A stretch of 64,000 nucleotides of DNA, taken from NCBI GenBank assembly GCA_003674045.1, contig PENC01000002.1, positions 248,001 to 312,000 on the forward strand, in the 5' to 3' direction. The notes beneath the pieces are model-generated. The model was given only the letters and a program-made list of their open reading frames with translations. It made no database searches and was not told where the DNA came from. Below are positions 9,729-18,284 of this stretch, one piece after another. This DNA is from Streptomyces griseocarneus. GTDB taxonomy: Bacteria; Actinomycetota; Actinomycetes; Streptomycetales; Streptomycetaceae. A program made the translations under genes and the position numbers. How positions within the stretch are numbered: position 1 is the first letter of the stretch; every line of letters begins with the position of its first letter.

Positions 9729-10640
9729 TCAGCGGCGTTCTTGCCGCTGCTTGCACTCGACACACAGCGTGGCGCGCGGGAACGCCTGCATGCGGGCCTT
9801 GCCGATGGGCTTGCCGCAGTTCTCGCAGAGCCCGTACGTCCCGGCCTCCAGCCGCTCCAGGGCCCGCTCCGCCTGGACGAGCATCTCCTGGGCGTTCGCG
9901 GCGAGGGCCAGCTCGTGCTCCCGGGTGATGTTCTTGCTGCCGGTGTCCGCCTGGTCGTCACCGGCACCGTCGCCGGAGTCGCGCATCAGCCCGGTGATCG
10001 CCTCCCCGGAGGCGGAGATCTCGGCGCGCAGCAGCAGCACCTCACTCTCCAGCTCGGCCCGCGCCTCGGCGATCTCCTCATCCGACCACGGCTCCTCCCC
10101 GGGTCGCACGGCGAGGCCCGCACCGTCCTCGGGAGCCGCCGGTGCCGCGGCCGCGGCGGGCTTGCGGCGGTGCGCGGGCGGCGCCTCCGCGGCGGGCGCC
10201 CCTGCGGCGGCCTTGGCCGATTTCTTGGCAGGGGTCTTCTTGGCAGGGGTCTTCTTGGCAGGGGTCTTCTTGGCAGGGGTCTTCTTGGCAGGGGCTTTCT
10301 TGGCGGCAGTCTTCTCGGCAGGGGCCTTCTCGGCGGGCGCGGCCTCGGGAGCGGAAGCGGCAGCCTTCTTCGCGACCTTCTTCGTGGCCTTCTTCGCAGG
10401 CGCCGTCTCGGCTGTCTTCTTCGCAGTCTTCTTCGCAGCCCCTCCAGGGGCCGACCGGGTGGCTCCGGCAGCCGTCTTCTTCGCAGGAGCACCGGCCTTC
10501 GCGGCGGCTTTCGCGGTGGTCTTCTGCGCGGCCTTCTTCGTGGCCTTGGCTGCGGTCTTTCCCGGCGCAGCCTTCTCGACTGCGGTTTTCCCGGCCGCGG
10601 CGTCCGCCGCGGACTTCGCCGCCGTCTTCTTCGCCACCAT
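9729..10640 (-). CDS. TraR/DksA-type zinc-finger protein with Lys/Ala/Pro-rich tail
   Basis: 303 aa. Residues ~1-195 are a Lys/Ala/Pro low-complexity region, including five tandem TPAKK units, resembling histone H1 or HupS-like tails. The C-terminus carries an acidic coiled coil ([21 protein letters not shown]) and a four-cysteine finger, CENCG...CVECK, as in DksA/TraR proteins that act in the RNA polymerase secondary channel. ATG 10640 has GAAGGGG upstream. The tail may bind nucleic acid, which is inference. Divergent from the ileS leader. Confidence 0.8.
   Translation of the reverse strand: MVAKKTAAKSAADAAAGKTAVEKAAPGKTAAKATKKAAQKTTAKAAAKAGAPAKKTAAGATRSAPGGAAKKTAKKTAETAPAKKATKKVAKKAAASAPEAAPAEKAPAEKTAAKKAPAKKTPAKKTPAKKTPAKKTPAKKSAKAAAGAPAAEAPPAHRRKPAAAAAPAAPEDGAGLAVRPGEEPWSDEEIAEARAELESEVLLLRAEISASGEAITGLMRDSGDGAGDDQADTGSKNITREHELALAANAQEMLVQAERALERLEAGTYGLCENCGKPIGKARMQAFPRATLCVECKQRQERR
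10222..10305 (-). repeat. 15-nt tandem repeat encoding TPAKK units
   Basis: CTTCTTGGCAGGGGT (plus-strand reading) is repeated in tandem about five times with near-perfect identity inside the DksA-like gene. Identical codon use in each unit suggests recent expansion by slippage or recombination. Confidence 0.8.
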
Positions 10641-10810
10641 GATCGCGGCCCCTTCACATTTTATGATCTTGCGCGCGAATCGTGCCGGAACGATAAATCC
10701 CCGCCGGGCACGCGGCAACGGGGCACGCCGGTCACCGGCCTCGCGCCCCGCCCCCGGCCCTCACCGATATCCGGTGGGCCGCGCTCGGCGCGGGCCCTTA
10801 CACTGGGCGC

Positions 10811-11081
10811 AGCGAAAGGCGTGGAAGGGACGAGTAACGCCGCACGCAGCCAGGAGCGACTCGGGGACGGTGGAAGCCCGGGGGTGTGCGCGGTGTGAAG
10901 ATCAGCCCTGAGCCGCCGGAAGAACGCCCCGGGTCCCCCGGCGGTCAGTAGAACCGGCATCGCGGCCCAATGAGGGGGCCACGGGCGCACGCCCGCGGCC
11001 AAGGAGGGTGGTACCGCGGGAGCAGCGTCTCTCGTCCCTCCGACGGACAGCGCAATGACGTCCCGCCGGAGGAAGCACCCC
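10811..11081 (+). promoter_or_regulatory. T-box leader (isoleucine) of ileS
   Basis: The diagnostic T-box sequence AGGGTGGTACCGCG is at 11005-11018. Upstream are stem-I features (GGACGAGTAACGC; GGTGGAAGCC) and a specifier-like GAAGATCAG, whose ATC codon (10901-10903) matches tRNA-Ile. A CGTCCCTCCGACGG stretch follows and may pair with the GGAGG at 11068-11072, so control is probably translational, as known for actinobacterial ileS T-boxes. Uncharged tRNA-Ile would free the ribosome site. A TACACT hexamer at 10799 is a possible -10 element. Confidence 0.85.
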
Positions 11082-14000
11082 ATGAGTCCGCAGCCGCAGT
11101 ACCGCCAGGTACCCGCCCAGGTGGACCTGCCCGCGCTCGAGCACGCCGTGCTCGATTTCTGGCGCGAGAGCAAGGTCTTCGCCCGAAGCCTGGAGCAGTC
11201 CGAGGGCCGCCCCGAGTGGGTGTTCTACGAGGGCCCGCCGACCGCCAACGGCATGCCGGGCGCCCACCACATCGAGGCCCGCGTCTTCAAGGACGTCTTC
11301 CCCCGCTTCCGCACGATGCAGGGCTACCACGTCGGCCGCAAGGCGGGCTGGGACTGCCACGGCCTGCCGGTCGAGCTCGCGGTCGAGAAGGAGCTGGGCT
11401 TCAACGGCAAGAAGGACATCGAGGCGTACGGCATCGCCGAGTTCAACGCCAAGTGTCGCGAGTCGGTGACCCGGCACACGGACGCCTTCGCCGAGCTCAC
11501 CACCCGCATGGGCTACTGGGTGGACCTGGACGACGCGTACCGCACCATGGACCCCCAGTACGTGGAGTCCGTGTGGTGGTCGCTGAAGGAGATCTTCAAG
11601 AAGGGCCTCCTGGTCCAGGACCACCGCGTCGCCCCCTGGTGCCCCCGCTGCGGCACCGGCCTGTCGGACCACGAGCTGGCCCAGGGCTACGAGACGGTCG
11701 TCGACCCGTCGGTCTTCGTCCGCTTCCCGCTGACCTCCGGCCCGCTGGCGGGCGAGGCGTCGCTGCTGGTGTGGACGACCACCCCGTGGACGCTGGTCTC
11801 CAACACGGCCGCCGCCGCGCACCCCGACGTCACCTATGTCGTGGCCACCGACGGCAGCGAGAAGCTGGTCGTGGCCGAGCCGCTGCTGGAGAAGGCCCTC
11901 GGCGAGGGCTGGACGGCGACGGGCCGGTCCTTCACCGGCCGCGAGATGGAGCGCTGGACCTACCGGCGCCCGTTCGACCTGGTCGAGTTCCCCGAGGCCG
12001 CCCACTTCGTCGTCAACGCCGAGTACGTCACCACCGAGGACGGCACCGGCATCGTCCACCAGGCCCCGGCCTTCGGTGAGGACGACCTCAAGACCTGCCG
12101 CGCCTACGGCCTCCCGGTGGTCAACCCGGTCCGCCCGGACGGCACCTTCGAGGAGGGCCTCGGCCTCGTCGGCGGCCAGTTCTTCAAGAAGGCCGACGAG
12201 AAGCTCGTCGCGGACCTCTCCGAGCGCGGCCTGCTCTTCAGGCACGTGGCGTACGAGCACAGCTACCCGCACTGCTGGCGCTGCCACACCGCGCTCCTCT
12301 ACTACGCGCAGCCGTCCTGGTACATCCGCACCACCGCCGTCAAGGACCGGCTGCTCGCGGAGAACGAGAAGACCAACTGGTTCCCCGACTCCGTCAAGCA
12401 CGGCCGCTTCGGCGACTGGCTGAACAACAACATCGACTGGGCGCTCTCCCGCAACCGCTACTGGGGCACCCCGCTGCCCGTCTGGCGCTGCGAGGAGAAC
12501 CACCTGACCTGTGTCGGCTCGCTCGCGGAGCTCTCCGAGCTCACCGGCACCGACCAGAGCGGCCTCGACCCGCACCGCCCGTACATCGACGAGGTCACCT
12601 TCGGCTGCACCGCCGAGGGCTGCTCCCACACCGCGGTCCGCGTGCCCGAGGTCATCGACGCCTGGTACGACTCGGGCTCGATGCCCTTCGCCCAGTGGGG
12701 CTACCCGTACCGGAACAAGGAGCTCTTCGAGAAGCGCTACCCGGCGCAGTTCATCTCGGAGGCCATCGACCAGACGCGCGGCTGGTTCTACACCCTGATG
12801 GCGGTCGGCACCCTGGTGTTCGACAAGTCGTCGTACGAGAACGTGGTCTGCCTCGGGCACATCCTGGCCGAGGACGGCCGGAAGATGTCCAAGCACCTGG
12901 GCAACATCCTCCAGCCGATCCCGCTGATGGACCAGCACGGCGCCGACGCGGTCCGCTGGTTCATGGCCGCAGGCGGCTCCCCGTGGGCCGCGCGCCGCGT
13001 GGGCCACGGCACGATCCAGGAGGTCGTCCGCAAGACGCTCCTCACCTACTGGAACACGGTGGCCTTCCAGGCGCTCTACGCCCGGACGTCCGGCTGGGCG
13101 CCCTCGGCGGCCGACCCGGCCCCGGCGGACCGGCCGCTGATCGACCGCTGGCTGCTCAGCGAGCTCAACGCGCTGACCGACCAGGTCACCCAGGCGCTGG
13201 AGGCGTACGACACCCAGCGCGCGGGCAAGCTGCTGTCCTCCTTCGTGGACGACCTGTCCAACTGGTACGTGCGGCGCTGCCGCCGCCGGTTCTGGCAGGG
13301 TGACGCGGCCGCGCTGCGCACGCTGCACGAGGTCGTCGAGACCGTCACCCGTCTGATGGCGCCGCTGGTCCCGTTCATCACCGAGCGGGTGTGGCAGGAC
13401 CTGGTGGTCCCGGTGTCCCCGGAGGCGCCGGAGTCGGTGCACCTGTCGACCTGGCCGCAGGCCGACACCGCGCTGATCGACCCCGAGCTGTCCCGGCAGA
13501 TGCTGCTGGTGCGCCGTCTGGTCGAGCTGGGCCGCGCCACCCGCGCGGAGTCCGGGGTCAAGACGCGGCAGCCGCTGTCCCGCGCGCTGGTCGCGGCCGC
13601 CGGCTTCGAGGACCTGGGTGCCGAGCTGCGTGCCCAGATCGCCGAGGAGCTCAACGTCTCCTCGCTGGCCTCCCTGTCGGAGGTCGGGGGTTCGCTGGTC
13701 GACACGACCGCCAAGGCGAACTTCCGGGCGCTCGGCCGCCGTTTCGGCAAGGGCGTGCAGGCCGTGGCCAAGGCGGTCGCCGAGGCGGACGCCGCCGCGC
13801 TGTCGCTCGCGCTGCGCGAGGGCACCGCGTCGGTCGTGGTGGACGGCGAGACCGTGCCGCTCTCCCCCGACGAGGTCATCATCACCGAGACCCCGCGCGA
13901 GGGCTGGTCGGTGGCCTCCGACTCGGGTGCCACCGTGGCCCTCGACCTGGAGATCACCCCTGAGCTGCGCCGGGCGGGCCTCGCCCGTGACGCGATCCGG

Positions 14001-14228
14001 CTGATCCAAGAGGCCCGCAAGAACAGCGGCCTGGACGTCGCGGACCGCATCGCGCTGCGCTGGCTGGCGACGGAGGACGAGACCACGACGGCGCTCGCGG
14101 AGCACGCGACGCTCATCGCGGACGAGGTCCTCGCGACGGACTTCGCCTCCGGTGAGGCGGACGGCTCCTTCGGCGAGCCGTTCGAGGACGAGGCTCTCGG
14201 CCTGACGTTCCGTCTCCGCAAGGCGTAA
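11082..14228 (+). CDS. ileS: Isoleucyl-tRNA synthetase
   Basis: 1048 aa class I synthetase that charges tRNA-Ile. The HIGH-equivalent lies in GPPTANGMPGAHH (~45-60), KMSKHLGN is at ~601-608, and CPRCGTGLSD is at ~188. The editing domain (VWTTTPWTLVSNTAAA) and the anticodon-binding C-terminal domain are intact. Length and the PTANGMPGAHH form resemble the eukaryote-like type II enzymes, which are often naturally mupirocin-tolerant; this is inference. ATG 11082 is 9 nt after GGAGG; ATG 11055 lacks a site. Regulated by the T-box. Confidence 0.95.
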   Translation: MSPQPQYRQVPAQVDLPALEHAVLDFWRESKVFARSLEQSEGRPEWVFYEGPPTANGMPGAHHIEARVFKDVFPRFRTMQGYHVGRKAGWDCHGLPVELAVEKELGFNGKKDIEAYGIAEFNAKCRESVTRHTDAFAELTTRMGYWVDLDDAYRTMDPQYVESVWWSLKEIFKKGLLVQDHRVAPWCPRCGTGLSDHELAQGYETVVDPSVFVRFPLTSGPLAGEASLLVWTTTPWTLVSNTAAAAHPDVTYVVATDGSEKLVVAEPLLEKALGEGWTATGRSFTGREMERWTYRRPFDLVEFPEAAHFVVNAEYVTTEDGTGIVHQAPAFGEDDLKTCRAYGLPVVNPVRPDGTFEEGLGLVGGQFFKKADEKLVADLSERGLLFRHVAYEHSYPHCWRCHTALLYYAQPSWYIRTTAVKDRLLAENEKTNWFPDSVKHGRFGDWLNNNIDWALSRNRYWGTPLPVWRCEENHLTCVGSLAELSELTGTDQSGLDPHRPYIDEVTFGCTAEGCSHTAVRVPEVIDAWYDSGSMPFAQWGYPYRNKELFEKRYPAQFISEAIDQTRGWFYTLMAVGTLVFDKSSYENVVCLGHILAEDGRKMSKHLGNILQPIPLMDQHGADAVRWFMAAGGSPWAARRVGHGTIQEVVRKTLLTYWNTVAFQALYARTSGWAPSAADPAPADRPLIDRWLLSELNALTDQVTQALEAYDTQRAGKLLSSFVDDLSNWYVRRCRRRFWQGDAAALRTLHEVVETVTRLMAPLVPFITERVWQDLVVPVSPEAPESVHLSTWPQADTALIDPELSRQMLLVRRLVELGRATRAESGVKTRQPLSRALVAAAGFEDLGAELRAQIAEELNVSSLASLSEVGGSLVDTTAKANFRALGRRFGKGVQAVAKAVAEADAAALSLALREGTASVVVDGETVPLSPDEVIITETPREGWSVASDSGATVALDLEITPELRRAGLARDAIRLIQEARKNSGLDVADRIALRWLATEDETTTALAEHATLIADEVLATDFASGEADGSFGEPFEDEALGLTFRLRKA

Positions 14229-14239
14229 CGAAACCTCAC

Positions 14240-14281
14240 AGCGCCGGTCGCCCGGGGATTCCCCGGGCGACCGGCGCTTTT
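14240..14281 (+). terminator. Intrinsic terminator of ileS
   Basis: A 17-bp perfect stem (left arm 14241-14257, loop ATT, right arm 14261-14277) is followed by TTTT, 12 nt after the ileS stop. Confidence 0.92.
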
Positions 14282-14333
14282 GTGTGTGCATCAGGAAAAG
14301 CGGGGCAAGGGAACAGACGGGGGAAAAGCCGAC

Positions 14334-14376
14334 GAAAACGGGCCGGGCCCGGGACGTGAGTCCCGGGCCCGGCCCG
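14334..14376 (-). terminator. Intrinsic terminator of divIVA
   Basis: A 17-bp perfect stem (14339-14355 with 14360-14376, loop GTGA). On the minus strand TTTT and a further T-rich stretch follow. It lies 28 nt past the divIVA stop and closes the division cluster. Confidence 0.85.
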
Positions 14377-14404
14377 CTGATTGCCGTCGGCTACGCGCCG
14401 CCGA

Positions 14405-15631
14405 CTAGTTGTCGTCCTCGTCGATCAGGAAACCGCGCATCGGGGACGGCGCCTGCGGCATCGACTGCTGGCCCTGCGGCCGCACCGGTGCCATCGGCTG
14501 GGTCATCGCCGGGGACATCTGCTGCTGGCCGCCGTACGACGGGGCACCCATGGGGGTGTTGCCCCCCATGGAGGCGTTGCCGCCCATGGACGGGTTGCCA
14601 CCCATGCTGTGACCGCCCATACCCGCACCTGCCGAGGCCATCGACCCGCTCATCGAGGGGGCCGCGGGCAGCGACGGGGTGTTGGGGTTGCGCGGCGGGG
14701 CCAGCGAGTCGTCCGCCTGGTTCTCCAGCTGGCGCAGCTGGCTCTCCAGGTAGGACTTCAGACGCGTGCGGTACTCCCGCTCGAAGCCGCGCAGGTCCTC
14801 GACCTTGCGCTCCAGCGTGGCGCGGGCGGACTCCAGCGAGCCCATCGCGACACGGTGCTTCTCCTGGGCGTCCCGCTCCAGGGCGTCGGCCTTGGCGCGG
14901 GCGTCCCGCTCCAGACCCTCGGCGCGGCTGCGCGCCTCGCCGACGATCTTGTTGGCCTCGGAACGGGCCTCCGCGATCGCCTGGTCGGCGGTCTGCTGAG
15001 CGAGCGACAGCACGCGGGCGGCGCTGTCACCGCCCGGACCCTGGCCGGGCTGCGGCAGCTGGGGGCCGGGGCCGCCCATCGGAACGTTCTGGCCCATGGG
15101 GTTCTGCCCCATCGGACCGTTCTGTCCCATCGGACCGCCCTGACCCATGGGGCCGTTCTGGCCCATGGGGTTCTGCCCCATCGGTCCGTTCTGTCCCATG
15201 GGGCCGCCCATGGGGCCACCCATCGGACCGTTCTGTCCCATCGGGCCGGGACCGTGCGGGCCCTGGGGACCGTGGCCGTGACCGCCGGGGCCTGCCGGAA
15301 GCTGCGGGGCACCGCCCGGCAGCTGCGGCGGGCCGCCCATCTGCTGTTGCTGCGGCGGCACCGGCTGCGGTCCGGATATGGCGGCGGGCACCGGAGCCCC
15401 GGGCCGCTGCTCCTGCGGCTCGGGCTTGCGCATTCCCTGCTGCTGGTTCTGCGCGGCGGCACGCGTGGCGGCGGCCAGCTTGGCGCGCAGGTCCTCGTTC
15501 TCCCGGAGCAGCCGGGTCAGTTCGGCCTCGACCTCGTCGAGAAAGGCATCGACCTCGTCCTCGTCATAGCCTTCTCGTAGCCGGACGGTCGTGAACTGCT
15601 TGTTCCGCACGTCCTCGGGGGTCAACGGCAT
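14405..15631 (-). CDS. divIVA: DivIVA polar growth protein
   Basis: 408 aa. The N-terminal DivIVA domain (MPLTPEDVRNKQFTTVRLRE, then GYDEDEVDAFLDEVEAEL) binds curved membrane. A first coiled coil follows, then a long Gln/Pro/Gly/Met linker with many GPMGQN units (~95-200), a second coiled coil (~200-310) and a Met/Gly-rich tail. In Streptomyces it marks hyphal tips and recruits wall-synthesis machinery; it is essential there. It is the last gene of the cluster, 61 nt after yggT, and ends at a strong terminator. Confidence 0.95.
   Translation of the reverse strand: MPLTPEDVRNKQFTTVRLREGYDEDEVDAFLDEVEAELTRLLRENEDLRAKLAAATRAAAQNQQQGMRKPEPQEQRPGAPVPAAISGPQPVPPQQQQMGGPPQLPGGAPQLPAGPGGHGHGPQGPHGPGPMGQNGPMGGPMGGPMGQNGPMGQNPMGQNGPMGQGGPMGQNGPMGQNPMGQNVPMGGPGPQLPQPGQGPGGDSAARVLSLAQQTADQAIAEARSEANKIVGEARSRAEGLERDARAKADALERDAQEKHRVAMGSLESARATLERKVEDLRGFEREYRTRLKSYLESQLRQLENQADDSLAPPRNPNTPSLPAAPSMSGSMASAGAGMGGHSMGGNPSMGGNASMGGNTPMGAPSYGGQQQMSPAMTQPMAPVRPQGQQSMPQAPSPMRGFLIDEDDN
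15081..15246 (-). repeat. Degenerate repeat encoding GPMGQN/GPMGG units in divIVA
   Basis: About ten imperfect 12-18-nt units (plus-strand form CCCATSGGRCCGTTCTGT) run through the divIVA linker. Reading frame is kept throughout. It is a protein linker, not a CRISPR array. Confidence 0.75.
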
Positions 15632-15692
15632 CTCTTCTTCACCTCAACGTAGTCGTCGGCAATCGGCAAGACCGTATCGTTCACAGCCGCGT

Positions 15693-15977
15693 TCACAGCC
15701 GGCTCACGACGGTGATCAGGATGTAGACGATGATCATCAGTACGAAGAAGGACAGGTCGAGCGCCACGCCCCCGAGACGCAGCGGCGGGATGACCCGCCG
15801 CAGAAGCTTGAGCGGTGGATCGGTGACAGTGTAGGTCGCCTCAAGGACGACCACCATCGCCTTACCGGGTTGCCATGAGCGTGCGAACTGGAAGACGTAA
15901 TCCATCACCAGCCGGAAGATCAGCACGAACAGGAAGCAGTACAGCGCGATGTAGATCACGTCGAGTGCGATGCTCAT
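15693..15977 (-). CDS. YggT family membrane protein
   Basis: 94 aa with two hydrophobic segments (VIYIALYCFLFVLIFRLVMDYV at the N-terminus; LDLSFFVLMIIVYILITVV at the C-terminus) around the conserved loop TVTDPPLKLLRRVIPPLR. YggT proteins are common beside sepF and divIVA in Gram-positive bacteria; the molecular function is unsettled. ATG 15977 is preceded by GGGGAG. In operon between sepF and divIVA. Confidence 0.9.
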   Translation of the reverse strand: MSIALDVIYIALYCFLFVLIFRLVMDYVFQFARSWQPGKAMVVVLEATYTVTDPPLKLLRRVIPPLRLGGVALDLSFFVLMIIVYILITVVSRL

Positions 15978-16056
15978 CTCCCCGCGCTTCCCTCTCCCCT
16001 TGCTCGTACCCGGCCTGTCGGGCCGTCATTCATCCGGCATTGACCGGTTTTGCGTC

Positions 16057-16659
16057 TCAGCTCTGATTGAAGAACCCACCCTCTGCGATGCGGGCCTTGT
16101 CCTCCGCCGTGACATCGACGTTAGCAGGAGACAGCAGGAACACCTTCTGCGTCACCCGCTCGATGCTGCCGTGGAGTCCGAAGACGAGACCGGCGGCAAA
16201 GTCGACAAGTCGCTTCGCGTCGGTGTCGTCCATCTCCGTGAGATTCATGATCACCGGGGTGCCCTCACGGAAGTGTTCCCCGATGGTACGGGCCTCGTTG
16301 TAGGTCCGGGGGTGCAATGTCGTGATGCGGTAGGGCTCCCGCTCGGACACAACCTTGGGCATGATCACCGGTGCGTTCTTCTCCAGAGAGTGGCGTTCGG
16401 GTGTGATGGATGCCACGGGGGCGATTCGGGCGGGTCGTCCCGTTTCCGCTACGAGCGGAGCGGGTTCGCGCTGAGCAGGGGGCTGGGCGACTCGGACCGG
16501 TTCGTCCGATTGTGTCTGCTGCGCCTGGTGTTGCTGCCTACGACGGTCGGGCTCAGGCTCGGGCTCGAACTCGTCATCGGGGTCGAACCCCGGGCCGTCG
16601 TACCCATCGTCCTCCACGAGGCCGAGGTAGACCGCCATCTTGCGCATCGCGCCGGCCAT
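16057..16659 (-). CDS. sepF: Cell division protein SepF
   Basis: 200 aa. An N-terminal amphipathic stretch ([18 protein letters not shown]) is followed by a disordered Gln/Pro-rich linker and the SepF core (~95-180) with [19 protein letters not shown] and [18 protein letters not shown]. It tethers FtsZ polymers to the membrane; Streptomyces lacks FtsA, so SepF is the main anchor. An internal Met (MRKMAVYLG) is an alternative start. The 120-nt gap to yggS may hold a secondary promoter. Confidence 0.93.
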   Translation of the reverse strand: MAGAMRKMAVYLGLVEDDGYDGPGFDPDDEFEPEPEPDRRRQQHQAQQTQSDEPVRVAQPPAQREPAPLVAETGRPARIAPVASITPERHSLEKNAPVIMPKVVSEREPYRITTLHPRTYNEARTIGEHFREGTPVIMNLTEMDDTDAKRLVDFAAGLVFGLHGSIERVTQKVFLLSPANVDVTAEDKARIAEGGFFNQS

Positions 16660-16779
16660 TCTCTGCGTCCTCCGCTCTGTGGTGGATCGGCTCCGTCAAC
16701 GGGCCCGGATCCACGTGGTCCGCCCACCTTTTGATGGGAATGACCATATTTTCTGCTGTGGTCCGACTTCTTGGCGACG

Positions 16780-17499
16780 TTACCCGAGCCGGGGTCGGAC
16801 TCCGAGTACCGCCGAGCCGACACGTACATGTGTCGCCCCGGCCGCCACGGCGTCATCCAGATCCGCGCTCATACCTGCTGACACCATGTTCGCAGCAGGA
16901 TGGGCCGCGCGCAGGCCCGTTGAGATTTCCATCAGCCGGTCGAAGGCCGCCCGGGTCCGCCCCGCGTAGGGACCGGCGAGCGGAGCGACCGTCATGAGGC
17001 CGGCCGGCCGGAGCCCCTCCGCCGCGGCGAGCGCGTCCGCGAGCTCCGGCACGCCGTCCGGGGCGACGCCCCCGCGCTCGCCGCGCGCGCCCGACTCGGC
17101 GTCGAGGGCCACCTGGATCAGGCAGTCGACCTCGCGCCCGGCCCGGACGGCCGCCGTCGAGAGGGCCGTGACCAGTCGCATTCGGTCGACCGAGTGCACC
17201 ACATCGGCATATCCCAGCACCGAACGGACCTTGTTCGTCTGCAATTGTCCGACGAAGTGCCAGTTCAAGGGCAGGTCCGCGCACTCGGCGGCCTTGGGGG
17301 CGGCGTCCTGGTCGCGGTTCTCGGCGACGTGCCGGACCCCCAGCTCGGCGAGCAGCCGCACGTCGCTCGCGGGGTAGGTCTTGGTGACCACGATGAGAGT
17401 CACGTCGTCGCGCTCACGGCCCGCCGCGGCGCAGGCGGAGGAGATACGTTCCTCCACCCGTGCCAGGTTCTCGGCCAGTTCCGTTCTACGGTCCGTCAC
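16780..17499 (-). CDS. YggS/PLPBP family pyridoxal-phosphate homeostasis protein
   Basis: 239 aa TIM-barrel protein of the alanine racemase-like fold III group. The PLP lysine is in LIVVTKTYPASDV (~39), followed by GVRHVAENRDQDAAPKA, WHFVGQLQTNK and the C-terminal MVSAGMSADLDDAVAAGATHVRVG phosphate-binding region. It carries and buffers PLP. GTG 17499 overlaps the pgeF stop by 4 nt (GTGA). The position after ftsZ and pgeF is conserved in actinobacteria. Confidence 0.92.
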   Translation of the reverse strand: MTDRRTELAENLARVEERISSACAAAGRERDDVTLIVVTKTYPASDVRLLAELGVRHVAENRDQDAAPKAAECADLPLNWHFVGQLQTNKVRSVLGYADVVHSVDRMRLVTALSTAAVRAGREVDCLIQVALDAESGARGERGGVAPDGVPELADALAAAEGLRPAGLMTVAPLAGPYAGRTRAAFDRLMEISTGLRAAHPAANMVSAGMSADLDDAVAAGATHVRVGSAVLGVRPRLG

Positions 17500-18260
17500 A
17501 GTTCCGCGTCCAACCAGACGTAGCTCGCGAGCCGCCCCGTGATGCGCTCGCGCCGGTAAGAGAAGTGGTCCGCCGACTCCATCGTGCAGACGGGTGACTG
17601 CTTCGCCACCTCGATGCCGAGCCGGTGCAGCTGGGCGCGGACCCCCGCGGCCACGTCCACGGCCGGGGTGCCCTTGCGGGTGGTGGCCCAGGCCTCCGGC
17701 ACGACCTCCGCGACCTCGGCGCGCATCGCCTCGGGCACCTCGTAGCAGAGGCCGCAGACCGAGGGGCCGACGGCGGCGACGATCCGGGCCGGGTCCGCGC
17801 CCAGGCCGGTCATCGCCTCGACGGTCGCGGGGACCACTCCGGCGACCAGCCCCGGGCGGCCCGCGTGGGCCGCGCCCGTGACCCCGGCGACCGGGTCGGC
17901 GAGCAGCACCGGAGTGCAGTCCGCCGTCAGCACGGCGAGGGCGAGACCGCGACGGGCCGTCACCACTCCGTCGACCGCGGGGATTCGGGCCGGGTCCGCG
18001 GGGTCCCACGGTCCGTCGGCCACGGCCACGTCCCGCCCGTGCACCTGGTGCATCCAGACGACCTCGGCCGGGTCGAGCCCGAGCGACTTCGCCGCCCGCT
18101 CGCGGTTGATCCGCACGGCGGCGGGGTCGTCGCCGACCCCGCCGCCCAGATTGAGCTCGTCATACGGAGCGGCGCTCACCCCGCCCCACCGGTCGGTGGA
18201 GGCGAAGTGGGCGCCGCTCACATGTTCTTCGCATGTCACTGCGTGCTGATGCCCTATCAC
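17496..18260 (-). CDS. pgeF: Peptidoglycan editing factor PgeF (YfiH/LACC1 family)
   Basis: 254 aa. Family motifs HQVHGRDVAV, LTADCTPVLLADP and GAAHAGRPGLVAGVV supply the His/Cys metal site. The E. coli homologue removes L-Ser-containing muropeptide precursors, and eukaryotic LACC1 is a purine nucleoside enzyme; older databases call it polyphenol oxidase. GTG 18260 has a weak ribosome site; a start near 18218 (VSGAHFAS...) is possible. 24 nt after ftsZ. Confidence 0.88.
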   Translation of the reverse strand: MIGHQHAVTCEEHVSGAHFASTDRWGGVSAAPYDELNLGGGVGDDPAAVRINRERAAKSLGLDPAEVVWMHQVHGRDVAVADGPWDPADPARIPAVDGVVTARRGLALAVLTADCTPVLLADPVAGVTGAAHAGRPGLVAGVVPATVEAMTGLGADPARIVAAVGPSVCGLCYEVPEAMRAEVAEVVPEAWATTRKGTPAVDVAAGVRAQLHRLGIEVAKQSPVCTMESADHFSYRRERITGRLASYVWLDAEL

Positions 18261-18284
18261 TGGGGGCCGCTCACTCGCGGAGTG

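Noticed and set aside
10902..14291. 1129-codon open frame antisense to ileS
   Set aside because: Its codons mirror ileS; long antisense frames are expected in ~72% GC DNA, and the protein (His/Arg/Gly-rich) has no domain.
15081..15246. Possible CRISPR-like array
   Set aside because: Units are 12-18 nt, contiguous, without spacers and in frame in divIVA.
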